A stretch of DNA of 64,000 nucleotides, taken from positions 121,011,671 to 121,075,670 of the forward strand of contig NC_068939.1 of the NCBI RefSeq assembly GCF_016801865.2, in the 5' to 3' direction. Both the position numbers and the translations under genes were made by a program. A model generated the notes under the pieces. It did no database searches. It was given only the letters and a program-made list of their open reading frames with translations, and was not told the origin of the DNA. This DNA is from Culex pipiens pallens. Its lineage: Eukaryota; Arthropoda; Insecta; Diptera; Culicidae. Below are positions 25,106 through 35,068 of this stretch, in pieces; position 1 is the stretch's first letter; every line of letters starts with the position of its first letter.

Positions 25106-26365
25106 CACACTAAAAAAATATGAATATTACATGTAACGGAAATTCTATTCCAACAGAAAAATAAAGAATGTAATTGATTATATGATCTAAAATTATGTTT
25201 GTTTTGACGTAAAGTCACAATTCCGCCTCTCAACCCTCATACATCAAGCATCGTGTAAACATGAGTTTAATTAGACTTGATTTTACATCTTATTCGATGC
25301 ACATAACTGGAGCGTGTTCTGAGATATAATTTTACATCGAAACAAACCCAATTTTAAGTTCATTCAGGTACGTTCTCATGACAGTGCAAAAGATGTGACA
25401 GCCATCTTGAAATCGCAAAAAAACTGCAAACAAGACTGCAAATGTTGTTTTGGCATTTTTCGAGTTTTTCGTCGGAAAATAACTACATAAATCGTCCTAA
25501 CGATTAACAATAGGGAGGATTGAGGTGAGTTTAACAAACCTTCAGGTGTAATTAGTGGTGGAATTGAATAAGTGTAACTGAAAAGAGTAACTTTGTTTAC
25601 ATTTCTTTCTAGCTGTACGTGATGGATCTTCCGGAAGCAAAACAAGCAAACGCCGGTCGCTGGTGCTACGAAACCAGTCTGGGGAATCTCCCTTCCCCCA
25701 GAGGCAAAATATTGACCAACAAATCTCGCCGTTCAAAGCGGAATGGCTAATTTGGGACAAGTCGGAACGAAGCAGCTTGAGCAGCCGGCCGGAACCAGGC
25801 AAACCAAGCGGACAACAACGTCAACGTTTGTTTGGTTGCAGCCGCTGGGGAACTTCGGTAAAATCAGCTGTAGTCGGTTACTGGAAGTCAAGTGATGTCA
25901 GCGAATGGTTCGTATTCAGCCGCGGATCCGGATTGAGGTGAAAAACATCCGCCCGGTGCTGGGTTTATTTCAAGAGCTGTTATGTGTGCAAAGTGAGTTT
26001 TTTGAATTAAAAGAATGTTTTGCGAAATCATCAGTGAAGGAGTGCTATTTTTGAGAGTGTTGCTTAATAATATGAAAATTATTTGATGTTTTAGCCAGTG
26101 AAAATAAATTAATTGAAACATGAAACACGATTTCTTTTTTTATTCCTAACCTAGAAATCACATTTTCGCCTGCAGCAATCCATTGAAATTACATCAATTT
26201 GAAAATTACATCAATGTATTTTTAGCTCGCGTAAAATTCAGTGCCGGTACAATCTGCTAAAATAGATCATGTAATTTTCAAATCCGATGTAATTTTGGGT
26301 TACATTTGACGCTCCAGTTATGTGCATCAAAATGACAGAAAATTACACGAAGATTTTTAAGTGTG
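25106..26365. mobile_element. 1.26-kb element with CACACTNAAAAA ends carrying captured-looking exons
   Basis: The ends CACACTAAAAAAAT and ATTTTTAAGTGTG are inverted repeats. A second inverted pair, GATGCACATAACTGGAGCG at about 25298 and CGCTCCAGTTATGTGCATC at about 26311, lies further in. Both flanks are remnants of one GACTTG-type minisatellite, so the element appears to have inserted into that array. The interior holds a GC-richer segment with intron-like boundaries (25525-25612). I recognise no transposase. A clear target duplication was not found. Confidence 0.65.
25613..25941 (+). pseudogene. exon-like segment inside the 25106-26365 element
   Basis: A sequence ending GGGAGGATTGAG is followed by a strong donor GTGAGT (25525). 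After 88 bp there is a pyrimidine-rich acceptor (TTTCTTTCTAG, ending 25612). From the acceptor one frame stays open for ~109 codons to a TGA at 25939-25941. It is rich in Ser, Arg, Gln and Lys, with short pieces such as GESPFPQRQ and KAEWLIWDKSE. A second frame begins with an ATG at 25622 and stops after 43 codons. I do not recognise the protein. A gene fragment captured by a transposon is the simplest reading, but a real short gene is not excluded. Confidence 0.35.
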
Positions 26366-26436
26366 CAGACTTGACAGACTTGAACGACTTGTACGACTTG
26401 ACAGACTTGACAGACTTGACAGATTTCAAGCAAAAT

Positions 26437-26561
26437 AATGTAAACAGGCCAATGTCAAATTGTAAACAAAGAGTCTATTCTGCTCACGTCAGTTGATGTT
26501 TACATTAGGAACGAGTAGAATAGACTCTTTGTTTACACTTCGACATTGGCCCATTTACATT
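26437..26561. mobile_element. 125-bp foldback MITE
   Basis: AATGTAAACAGGCCAATGTC (left) pairs with GACATTGGCCCATTTACATT (right). The inner arms TTTACA..AAAGAGTCTATTCT and AGAATAGACTCTTTGTTTACA also pair, leaving a ~30-nt loop. Arms are ~48 bp with a few mismatches. It has no coding content. Confidence 0.8.
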
Positions 26562-26588
26562 GTAATGCTTGATTTGGTTGACTGGGTA

Positions 26589-26807
26589 CACAGAAAAAAA
26601 TAATGTGAATTTGGAAGCTGTAATTTTTGAAGGTTGAATATTACCTCTTTTATGATGTAATTTTACCTCAATTTAGACTGAAAAAGTTACATTAAACCAG
26701 AAAAGTGGTAAAATTACATATTTCCAGTGGTAAAATTACACCTTTTTTCTGACATAAAAGATGTACTTCTTCCCAGATGTAATATTACCATGATTTTATT
26801 TTCTGTG
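26589..26807. mobile_element. TA-flanked MITE, 219 bp (CACAGAAAA ends)
   Basis: TA (26587-26588) precedes CACAGAAAAAAATAATG, and ATTTTATTTTCTGTG precedes TA (26808-26809). Internally GTAAAATTACA, GTAATTTTACC and GTAATATTACC recur in both orientations. It sits in the GACTTG minisatellite. Confidence 0.8.
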
Positions 26808-26971
26808 TAGATTTGGTAGACTTGGATGACTTGAATGACTTGGAATATTTGGCAGATTTGGAATTACAAACCTTCCAAGTCTTACAAACTTGTGAGACTT
26901 GGATGGTTTGGTAGACACGAAAAACCTGGGAAAGTTCATGGATTGAAGAATTGAAGACACATGAAGTACAG

Positions 26972-27053
26972 CAGCGATTCTCAACGGGGGTACCGGGCCT
27001 ACTTTATTTACATGGCAGGGGGTACCGGCCTAGAAGAAGGTTGAGAATCGCTG
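26972..27053. mobile_element. 82-bp hAT-type MITE
   Basis: The element begins CAGCGATTCTCAACGG and ends GGTTGAGAATCGCTG, and it is flanked by a perfect 8-bp duplication AAGTACAG (26964-26971 and 27054-27061). CAG..CTG ends of the form CAGNGNTTCTCAA with an 8-bp duplication are classic for the hAT superfamily. At 82 bp it is extremely small. Confidence 0.9.
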
Positions 27054-27142
27054 AAGTACAGAGACATCTGTTGGGATAGAACGGAAACTGCTTCTCTACA
27101 GAGAAAAATATTTAAAAAATGTTTTTTATTAATTTCTAAGTA

Positions 27143-27380
27143 CACTCAACCCCCGGTGGTTGGTCACTTTTTCGTTTGACACTTTTTTAGTTTGTACCCC
27201 GTTGGTTGATCAAAGTCAAACTAAAAAGTGACGAACTGTCACTTTTTACACGGCGCTCACGCACACTATCAAAACAAACGTTTGGTAGTGTGTGTGAACT
27301 CCGTGTAAAAGGGGTGTCAAACTAAAAAGTGACCCCGTTCGTTTGACAACAGTTGGTGTCAAACCACCGGGGTTTGAGTG
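27143..27380. mobile_element. 238-bp TA-flanked MITE (CACTCAACCCC family), intronic
   Basis: TA (27141-27142) then CACTCAACCCCCGGTGG at the left; CCACCGGGGTTTGAGTG then TA (27381-27382) at the right. The interior has inverted motifs CAAACTAAAAAGTGAC and GTCACTTTTT. It ends 58 bp before the splice acceptor of the first visible tincar exon. A second full copy, also 238 bp and in the same orientation, is at 30232-30469. Confidence 0.92.
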
Positions 27381-27438
27381 TAACACCATCTATAATACAA
27401 CCAATAATAAACCCCTTTCCCCTTTCTTCTCCTTCCAG

Positions 27439-29118
27439 ACGACCTCTGGCGCACCGACCTGGACTTTCTGGTGCCGCACAACGACCGGCTGGTGGTGCTC
27501 TCGTTCATGACGCCATCCTACCCAAACACCACCGTCAAACCCACGGTCCCGCTCGCCAACAGCGAGGCGTCATCCTACGAGCGCAAACTCTACCAAAACG
27601 GCTACTTCGAGCACAGCGATCTGGTGGAGAAGTTCCCGGCGTACGACGACGACGACGACGACGTCGGAGAAGATCTGGACGACGACGACGAAGAAGCGTT
27701 TCGGACGCACGAAGCCCTGGAGATGGAACGAATCGATCAGCACAGCCGCCAGTCGCCGATTTCCATCTCGACGATGGAGAACTTCAACGTGTTTGAGAAC
27801 CCGACGACGATACACACGTTACCTCCGGTAAGAAATCTACTGACGACTACGGTGGCTCCACCTACGAGCACAACGACTGAGACCACTACAACGCCGGTAC
27901 CAACTACAAGACCGACAACAGCTCGAAAAAGCAAAGCTCACAACCGGAAGCACTCGAGCAAATCGCACGGCTCAACCAAGAAGGAGAAAACTCATCAAAA
28001 CCAGCGTCTGGAGGAAGACTTTGACGCCCGGCTGGAGCTGCAACCTCAGAAGGAGTTTGACTTCGCCGACGTGGACGAAATCACGACGCTGTTGGAGGTG
28101 AACCACAGTCGGAAGGTTCAACCGAGTGGTGGAAAGATCACGCAAGCTACGACGGTCGCAGATACGTCCACCACCGTAGCAACGAAACCGTCCTCAAAGA
28201 GTAGCGGAACCAGTAGCGGCACCAAAAAGACCAAAGACAGCAGCACACATATCATCAAACCGGTCAAGATCCCGGAGAACGCGATCCCATCGACTCCGGT
28301 GACGACCAACTCGAAGATCATCGAGATCAAACCGAGCACAACGGGAGCGACTTCGAGGAGTACGCCGAAGAAGATCAAGCGGTACACGTCGGACAACTAC
28401 AGCAGCGAAAGCCTGGAAAGCTTGGAGAACATTCCAAGCGTCGACGAAGATGAGTTTATCATCAAGGACGAAAACGGAATGGCGATCCGTCCAGCGTTCC
28501 TGATCGGGACCGTCCCCGGAAACGTCTCAAATCAACCTATTGAGCTTAAGGGGTTTGCCGGACTGCTCCAGCTTTTCCTAGGTGTCGACCGTCAGTTCAA
28601 CGCGAAGCGCTGGACTTCCTCTCCCAGCTTAGAGTTCATCAACCTGGCGATCGCCCTGATGGCTTGGGCGGTTCGCTACCCGTCCGTCTTCTGGCACACC
28701 TCAAAATCATTCGCGTTCGTGTTCAGCCTGCAGATGATCGCCAACGGACTGGACATCCTGCTCAGCTTCGCCGGAGCCAGCGTGCTGTACAAGCTGCAAA
28801 CCTTCGGACAAGCGCTACCACTCCAAGCGCCAGCTCTGATCCTCAACGGAACCGTCACGATCGCCCTCACGATCCTCGCCGTTATCCTGACGATCGCTTC
28901 CTCGATGGTCCTCTACCTGTACGGGCACGGCAAGCTGGCGGTCCGGATACGGGACCGGCGGATGATTACCGCCAAGCAGAACACCGACGTGTGGGCTTAC
29001 TTCGCGCACTGCTCCTCGCTGTGCTTCGTGTTAGCCCTCGCCGTTGTAAAGGCGCCCCTGCTGCACGATCTGAGCGCTACCTACCGGGGAAGCCTGGACG
29101 GTGCCGTTCTGGCGGCAG
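27439..29118 (+). CDS. tinc: tincar-like exon 1 of window (loop and membrane segments 1-4)
   Basis: The acceptor CTTCTCCTTCCAG ends at 27438. The exon starts with two bases of a split codon and then reads DLWRTDLDFLVPHNDRL. It carries the Asp/Glu run, the Thr-rich stretch and a Lys/Ser-rich region, then hydrophobic segments around FINLAIALMAWAV, FVFSLQMIANGLDILLSF, ALTILAVILTIASSMVLY and CSSLCFVLALAVV. Between segments lies a basic loop (RIRDRRMITAKQ), probably cytoplasmic. It ends at GCGGCAG before the donor GTAAGT (phase 1). Its GC-rich third positions contrast with the AT-rich surroundings. Confidence 0.85.
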
Positions 29119-31773
29119 GTAAGTGGTCAACCCCTATTTGATCCTGTCGTGAATCTCTAACAACCCCCAAATTTCCAGCCCTCGGATCCGTGATCCACCT
29201 ATTCCTCTGGATCGTGCTGTGGCTCTGCCTGACGGCTAAGCGCCGCTGGCACTTTAAGCTTCCTCCTCTGGAAGCCCCGAGCGGACTCCGACCCGGCGCG
29301 GCCCAACCGCTGCTCCGGGGAGGATCGCTGCTCCGGACGGCAACCGGTCTCAAGGGAGCGGACTCGATCGACGGCAACGGGGCAGGAAGCGGCAGCGAGG
29401 AGGAAACCGTGTACTGGCCCAAGCTCGCTCCGAACTCGCCCAAGCTGAAAGTAACCTTCAACGAAGTGACCAGTACGTCCGCGTCCGATCACGGTGGTGG
29501 TGTTGGGGCCGATGGCAAGCGGTAAACCGAACAGTCAATCAACGTGTTTTGCGAAATTTTGCGCCAAGCTTGAGTTTTTGTGTGTCTTTATTGTTTTCGC
29601 TTGTGTGTTTTCGCTATTTTTTCCGTGTTTTTCTTTGTTTACATTGATTGTCTGTTTTGTTTTTTTTTTGTAGTTTTAAGATTTATCCCCCTTCCCTAGT
29701 TTCCTTGTTCCCGACCAAATAATAAATTCCAAACATCCGGAAGCTTCCCAACCAAGTTCCCAACTCTTTTATTATAAACTTCCAAGTTTCAAGTCGCATA
29801 CTTCAACATTTTGTGGAATATTTAGGGAGACAAAAAAACTGCCAAACTGTCAAAAATGCGAGTTTGTTTGTTTGTCATAGTCTAATACCTACTTGATGAA
29901 ACATTTCACCCATCATTGAATAACCGTTTGAGAAACGACTTTGGTCGCATCTTAAATCTTCTGTGAACTTGGAAGCTTCCGGACTTAAGATCCTACTAAA
30001 TTTAGTTATTTTCCGTCTTGGAAGCTTCCGAACTTTAAGCTTCTGAACAAACGAATTCCAGGTCTAAGATTTTGAGCTTTATCGTGAAGCTTGACAAGAA
30101 GCTTGAAACTTTGTAGATCTGGATCGGTTTTCCTTCTATCACTCTCGATCCATCCTACTAACATCCCCATGCCAAATAACCATAGCATGTATGTAGTTTG
30201 TTTCATTACCCTACACCACCGATAACCTCTACACTCAACCCCCGGTGGTTGGTCACTTTTTCGTTTGACACTTTTTTAGTTTGTACCCCGTTGGTTGGTC
30301 AAAGTCAAACTAAAAAGTGACGAACTGTCACTTTTTACACTGTGCTCACGTACACTATCAGAACAAAAGTTTGGTAGTGTGTGTGAGCTCCGTGTAAAAG
30401 AAGTGTCAAACTAAAAAGTGACCCCGTTCGTTTGACAACAGTTGGTGTCAAACCATCGGGGTTTGAGTGTACAACATTTTTCCCACCTCCCACCCCGTAA
30501 ACAGCCATCCGTCCGCTGCTGGAACCACGCTACGTATGTCCAGTGTTACGGGGGAAACTGACGACGGAGACTACGCTACGCTAAGGGGCCCGTCCGGCGA
30601 TCTGTTGCTGCAGCAGCACCCCCACCACCCGGGGATGGGCACCTTCATCGACGGTGACCATCATCCGCTGCCGCCACCACCATCCGAGGACCTGCTGATG
30701 GTGCAAAACAACGACCACGCGGACGATACCTCCGAGGAGGGCAAACTGTTGGCTTGCGTGCGCGACGACAGCGTCACGTACGCCTCGACCCGGGACCTGG
30801 AGCCGCCGATCGCGCGGACCATGTCACGCGAGACTTTCATGAGGTCGCCGGAACAGCTGGGTAGCCCGCTGGCGCCGGTGACCGTCACCGTGCACAACAA
30901 CGAGGCAGTGGTGAGGAGTTTAATTATTGAGTTTTGGAGTATTGGGTGATCTTGATTGTTTTAATCTCGTTACAGGTTCCCGGATCAACGCCACGTTGCC
31001 TGCGTCGTGCCGATTCCGGAATGCCGAACGAGGCGCTGACTCCACGCTCGGACACCAACTCAACGGAGAGCTCCACCAGTCCGCCCGACTGTCGGGACGC
31101 TCCGTCGGAAGCTTCCAGCGGAATTCACTCCGGCGAGGAGCGGGACGAGGTGGTGATCCGGCCGCGATCAGGTCCGTACAAGTCGATCATCAAGCCCCCT
31201 CCGCCGGCGATCCAGGAGGAGCCGTTCGGTAGGTCGACCAACATGAAAATGTCCAGCTTCAACAAGGACGGCTCCAGCGCGACGCTTCCACTGACCCGCG
31301 GTTCCTCGGACGTCCGCATGGACTATCCCCAGTGCAGTACGATGCCTCTTCCGGTGGGATATCACCACCAGCAGCACCACTACCACTCGCAGTCCTCCTT
31401 TACTCCGCCCAATTCTTCCTCGCGGCAGCAGATCGCTCCCCACCAACACACGACCCTTCCGAACGGTGTCCGCTACTCGTCGAACCAGTTCCTCAAGCGG
31501 ATGCCGTACATCAAAACGGCCGAGTCGCCGTACGGTCACCTGGGTATGGGCGCCGGCCATCACACGTTCTCGAAGCTGCTGCACGACCCGCTGGGCATGC
31601 CCAACCATGGGCCGCCCACGCACTCCCAGTCCAGCCACTGCAGCTTCTCGCCGGTTCCGCCCATCCCCGAGGACCGCGACTCGGCCAACTACTCCATGAT
31701 CTCCGATCAGGACCGGGAAATGTACATAAACGCCGGCCAGATTAACCCCACGATACACATGCAGCAGCACTAG
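27439..31773 (+). CDS. tinc: tincar-like multipass membrane protein (3' part, four exons)
   Basis: Gene model: exons 27439-29118, 29179-29521, 30505-30910 and 30976-31773, with GT-AG introns. The frame closes exactly: 3225 nt after the split first codon, i.e. 1074 residues and a TAG. The gene is 5'-incomplete because the first exon here opens with an acceptor in mid-codon. In order the protein has an acidic run (residues ~69-85 of this fragment), a Thr/Pro-rich stretch (~130-160), Lys/Ser-rich linkers, about five membrane segments between ~395 and ~590, then a long Ser/Pro/His-rich cytoplasmic-type tail. Drosophila Tincar is described as an eight-pass membrane protein active in the embryonic heart and the eye; the match here is from recalled family character, not an alignment. 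Confidence 0.75.
29179..29521 (+). CDS. tinc: tincar-like exon 2 of window (last membrane segment)
   Basis: After a 60-bp intron the exon completes an Ala codon and continues with the hydrophobic segment SVIHLFLWIVLWLCL, then a basic KRRWHF boundary and a Ser/Gly-rich tail. The frame reaches a TAA at 29523-29525, but a donor GTAAAC at 29522 overlaps that stop. Splicing there to 30505 gives an in-frame join (CG + C, Arg, then HPSAAG). Two products are therefore possible: a short one of about 674 residues in this window ending DGKR, and the long one continuing through exons 3 and 4. Confidence 0.8.
30232..30469. mobile_element. 238-bp TA-flanked MITE in a tincar intron
   Basis: Flanked by TA at 30230-30231 and 30470-30471, with ends CACTCAACCCCCGGTGG and CCATCGGGGTTTGAGTG. 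It is nearly identical in length and sequence to 27143-27380. It lies 35 bp upstream of the exon 3 acceptor, leaving only the pyrimidine tract between them. Confidence 0.93.
30505..30910 (+). CDS. tinc: tincar-like exon 3 of window (cytoplasmic tail)
   Basis: The acceptor CCCCGTAAACAG ends at 30504, only 35 bp after a MITE. The exon encodes a Pro/His/Asp-rich segment with a DDGDYATLRG motif and the piece SVTYASTRDLEPP, then EQLGSPLAPVTVTVHNNEAV. Tyrosines in YATL and YAST contexts could be phosphorylation or adaptor sites (inference). It ends in phase 0 at the donor GTGAGG (30911). No membrane segment is present. Confidence 0.75.
30976..31773 (+). CDS. tinc: tincar-like last exon (tail to stop codon)
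   Basis: The acceptor CTCGTTACAG ends at 30975 after a 65-bp intron, in phase 0. The exon encodes about 265 residues that are Ser/Pro/His/Gln-rich and low complexity, including PPPPAIQEEPFG, SHCSFSPVPPIPEDRDSANY and a terminal HMQQH before TAG (31771-31773). Codons are strongly GC-biased, and several long frames on the opposite strand are shadows of this bias. The exon has no recognised fold and is probably a disordered cytoplasmic tail. Confidence 0.8.
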   Translation, partial: VPGSTPRCLRRADSGMPNEALTPRSDTNSTESSTSPPDCRDAPSEASSGIHSGEERDEVVIRPRSGPYKSIIKPPPPAIQEEPFGRSTNMKMSSFNKDGSSATLPLTRGSSDVRMDYPQCSTMPLPVGYHHQQHHYHSQSSFTPPNSSSRQQIAPHQHTTLPNGVRYSSNQFLKRMPYIKTAESPYGHLGMGAGHHTFSKLLHDPLGMPNHGPPTHSQSSHCSFSPVPPIPEDRDSANYSMISDQDREMYINAGQINPTIHMQQH

Positions 31774-31964
31774 AGAGCCGTGTTGGGCCGTCGCCATCTG
31801 GTTGTTCGAACGAGCACTAGCGACGCGCGTTGCATGCAAGCTTGCATTGAAGATGGTCGATTGTTCTCGCGCGCGCTCACAAGTGATAAAGAAAACTAAT
31901 CAAAACCGAACAAGATGGACGAGTATTTTACAGAGAGACGGATCAGTTCCAATCCAAAACGCTA

Positions 31965-32157
31965 TCCAGGTTTTTAAGCGAAGATGGCGTTCGAATGGTG
32001 AACGCCCGAAATGTCAAAATCGCGCAGCAGCACCAACATTAGAAAAAATGTGGCTGTCATGCCATGGCACACTTTTTTCGTAATGTTGGTACAACTGCGC
32101 GATTTTGACACTTCGGGCGTTCACCATTTGAACGCCATCTTCGCTTAAAAACCTGGA
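31965..32157. mobile_element. 193-bp TA-flanked foldback MITE in the tincar 3' region
   Basis: TA (31963-31964), then TCCAGGTTTTTAAGCGAAGA; the right end reads CGCTTAAAAACCTGGA, then TA (32158-32159). The arms pair almost throughout (GGCGTTCGAATGGTGAACGC against GCGTTCACCATTTGAACGCC). A second copy is at 47840-48033. Because it follows the stop codon by ~190 bp, the mature mRNA could carry a long hairpin. Confidence 0.92.
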
Positions 32158-32699
32158 TATCATTGTAATTAAAAGAGCAACGTAACGTGTAAGCTTAAGT
32201 GTAGAAAATTTACCATTCAATGCGCCTTCTTTCGATTAAGTTTAACCGAATAACTAAGAATAGTTTCCGCGTAAACCAAAACCGGAAGGGTGGAAAAGTC
32301 GCACAATTAAGTTAAGACAGTCGGTTTAGTTACAATTCAGGTTAGGTTTGTACATTGATCAATTCGCGGAAGCAGCAGCAGCAGCTCGTAAGTGTAAATA
32401 TTAGAATTTTAAAAATAAAAAAATATCACATTCTACACGCATCGCATTCACGGAAAAAAATCGCTTCAAATGAGCATGAGTCACATTTATACAGCATTTT
32501 AGGAGATCGGAGAATTTTAACTCACCTAACACACACACACACACGCGCATAATCGTTGAAAGTTTACTCTGCTTTGCAAATCAATACTTACATTAACAAA
32601 TCAATCACGATCGAACTCGTTGGAGAAGGAAGGATGAATAAGACTGTGGGATCCAAAATTAGTGTGATTAGTTGCATTTTTTTTTAGTGTTTGTGGAGG

Positions 32700-32925
32700 C
32701 GACAGCTATTTCTTGATCTCTTTCTTTGGAGGTGCGTACTGCCCCTAAAGTGTAGTACGCTGCTAGTAAGGCAGGGGGTCAAAAAAAGATTCAAATTGGC
32801 AGAAGCTAGCAAAGAAAATATTTCTTTTTTTTTTGTTCTGCTGTCCGTAAAGCTTTTTCTAGGTCCCTTTTCTTTAGAGAAGCGTACTGGCCAAAAAAGC
32901 TTGAACCGCGTTCCTAGCTAAATAT
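32700..32925. mobile_element. MITE copy (GCAGAACAAAG / CGTACTG family)
   Basis: Shares segments with 38205-38400 and 57070-57335: a TTCTGCTGTCCGTAAAGCTT core, a GGTC(A/C)C-type purine stretch and CGTACT ends. Terminal limits are approximate. No coding content. Confidence 0.6.
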
Positions 32926-33073
32926 TGTTTTTGGATTACTTTTGAAATGTATCTTCGTCAATTTTGACAGCTCAGATCGATTCGACATCTTTCACATCAA
33001 TTTCAAATCGCGTCAAGCATTAAATCGATAGATAATTGTTAGTATAACAATACAGCTTAGCTGTGATGTTGTA

Positions 33074-33264
33074 CACTCAACCCCCGGTGGATGGTCACTT
33101 TTTCGTTTGAAGTGACGAACTGTCACTTTTTACACGGCGCTCACGCACACTATCAAAACACACGTTGGGTAGTGTGTGTGAACTCCGTGTAAAAGGGGTG
33201 TCAAACTAAAAAGTGACCCCGTTCGTTTGACAACAGTTGGTATCAAACCGTCGGGGTTTAAATG
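33074..33264. mobile_element. internally deleted copy of the CACTCAACCCC MITE
   Basis: Flanked by TA (33072-33073, 33265-33266). It begins CACTCAACCCCCGGTGGATG and ends TCGGGGTTTAAATG. Compared with the 238-bp copies it lacks ~47 bp after TTTTTCGTTTGA. A further inverted fragment of the same family (GAAACCCCGATGGTTTGACA) follows at 33270-33385. Confidence 0.85.
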
Positions 33265-33269
33265 TATAC

Positions 33270-33385
33270 TGAAACCCCGATGGTTTGACACCAATTATTG
33301 TCAAACGAACGTGGTCACTTTTCAGTTTGACACCCTCTTTACACAGAGCTCACACTTACTACCAAACGTTTGGTTTGATAGTAAG
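33270..33385. mobile_element. inverted fragment of the CACTCAACCCC MITE
   Basis: Reads GAAACCCCGATGGTTTGACA, TCAAACGAACGTGGTCACTT and GAGCTCACACTTACTACC, i.e. the other strand of the family. The outer end is lost in low-copy sequence. Confidence 0.7.
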
Positions 33386-35068
33386 TCTGCGTTTACCGGT
33401 GGTAACCCTTTTGAAAAGGGTAACGACAGGTAAACTTGAAAAAAGGTGGAAGTAACCTTTAAAATGTGTTTTTCTACCTTATTTTAACAGATAAAATGTA
33501 GACAGACCCCTTTTAGGGGTACTTCTGATTTTGAGGGTACTGACTATTTTTATAGAAAGGTGTTGCTTCACTAACACTAAATAAATGCAACTGAATGCTT
33601 CAAATCTTTTTTGAGATCAGAATATTATAATATGACTTGTCTTAAATCAAACTATTTTGTTAAAGACGTAATAAAAATAGTTATTATTTAATATCATCTA
33701 CTTCAGAGAAAAACAATATGTTTTAATTCAATAATCACGCATCAAATAGAGAATTAGTGAAAACTTCATTTACGTAAGCAAAAAAAACACGACCCAGGCA
33801 TATCGGATCAGTAAAAAACGTCATATCTAAAGCCGCAAACCAAAGCAAATGGAACAAGCAAAGTTTAACAATGAATTTCTTCTCACCGGAAAGAGATGCG
33901 CTAAGTATTTTGAAATATTCGCAAAGGAAAGAAGCAAAGAATCTCACAAACTCACACCGACCACAGACTACGCTACCAATAATACTCACACTCATATTTA
34001 CCGGAAGCAAAGCACCTATTGCCATATATGTATCGTGTCGCCAACATAACTTAGGAAGGAATAAAAAAACGGTATTTTTTACAGGAAGCAACTCAAAGAA
34101 AGGTAGTTTTTAACCTGGGCAAAGGCTAAACAAATCAGGATCATTTGCAGCAAAGATTAGAAGAACAGAAAAACAAAAAAAACACAAGTATATCGTAACC
34201 ACAGGACAATATTATCATGAGACAGAATTTTATACACGAATATAAATCCTAATGTTATACAACAACAACAAGAACAGCACACACTCAAAAACGAACACCA
34301 CGAATGTATTTGTGAGCAGCAGCAGCAACAACAACCACTAGAAAAGTGGGCGCGCGTGTAAGTGAGACTCAGCAAACTCCACACTAACACACTATTAGTA
34401 GGATTTACTCTCTCGCGCAATCGAAACGAGGGAGATCACACCAATACACAGAGAAAAACTCGAGCTAGTCGTGTGGTGGTGCCACGTGTAGTTAAAATTT
34501 ACAAATTTGTAATGGAAATTTTACAAACAACTAAACAACAACACTTTGCTATTTATCGTAGTCGGAATGCTCTTATAACTTTGTAATGAAGTCGACTGGA
34601 GAAGAGGTGAAAGTCGATGCTAAAGCAAAAACACACTAATATCTATATACTGAATATATACACACACATAAACTAGCTAAAACAAAACGCTGTCCGCTTC
34701 GTTTCAAACAATTATCAAACAGTCAAAAGCCGCAAACAAACACAGAAATATTAAATGGGACTCACTCAATGCCAGCAAGGTTACAGAAAACTATATTACA
34801 TGTCAAAATGTAGAGGGAAAAACTACAAAACTGTGTATGAAAGCGATAAAAATGAGACATAAACTAACTGTGTAAGATAAATCAGCTAAGAAAAAAAAGT
34901 ATTAAACAAACGAAATCTATTATATCTAATAGGCCACGGCCGCTGAATTTTGTGCAGCAGCAAATGGCTTATTTTACGGAATGCTTCACATCTAAATTAT
35001 TTATCGATTAGTTTTAATCAATTGGAAAAAAATAAAACAGACTTTAGTTGAAAACCCAATCGAACAGT

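Larger units (their letters stand above)
26366..26930. repeat. degenerate GACTTGACA minisatellite, interrupted by insertions
   Basis: Bases 26366-26425 are tandem CAGACTTGA-type units, and 26810-26925 are looser GACTTGGA/GATTTGG units. The piece GGTAGACTT just left of 25106 belongs to the same array. Three inserts break it: 25106-26365, the hairpin 26437-26561 and the MITE 26589-26807. Confidence 0.7.
31774..35036 (+). other. tinc: probable 3' UTR / downstream region of the tincar-like gene
   Basis: AT-rich, mostly low-copy sequence following the TAG. Candidate poly(A) signals AATAAA occur at 32414, 34060 and 35031; I cannot tell which is used. The region is interrupted by MITEs at 31965, ~32700 and 33074-33385. 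Bases 33400-35040 contain many ACACAC-type stretches and no convincing coding frame. Confidence 0.45.

Noticed and set aside
31168..31839. 223-codon minus-strand frame over the last tincar exon
   Set aside because: Shadow frame created by GC-biased third codon positions of the + strand exon; Arg/Val/Gly-rich and not family-like.
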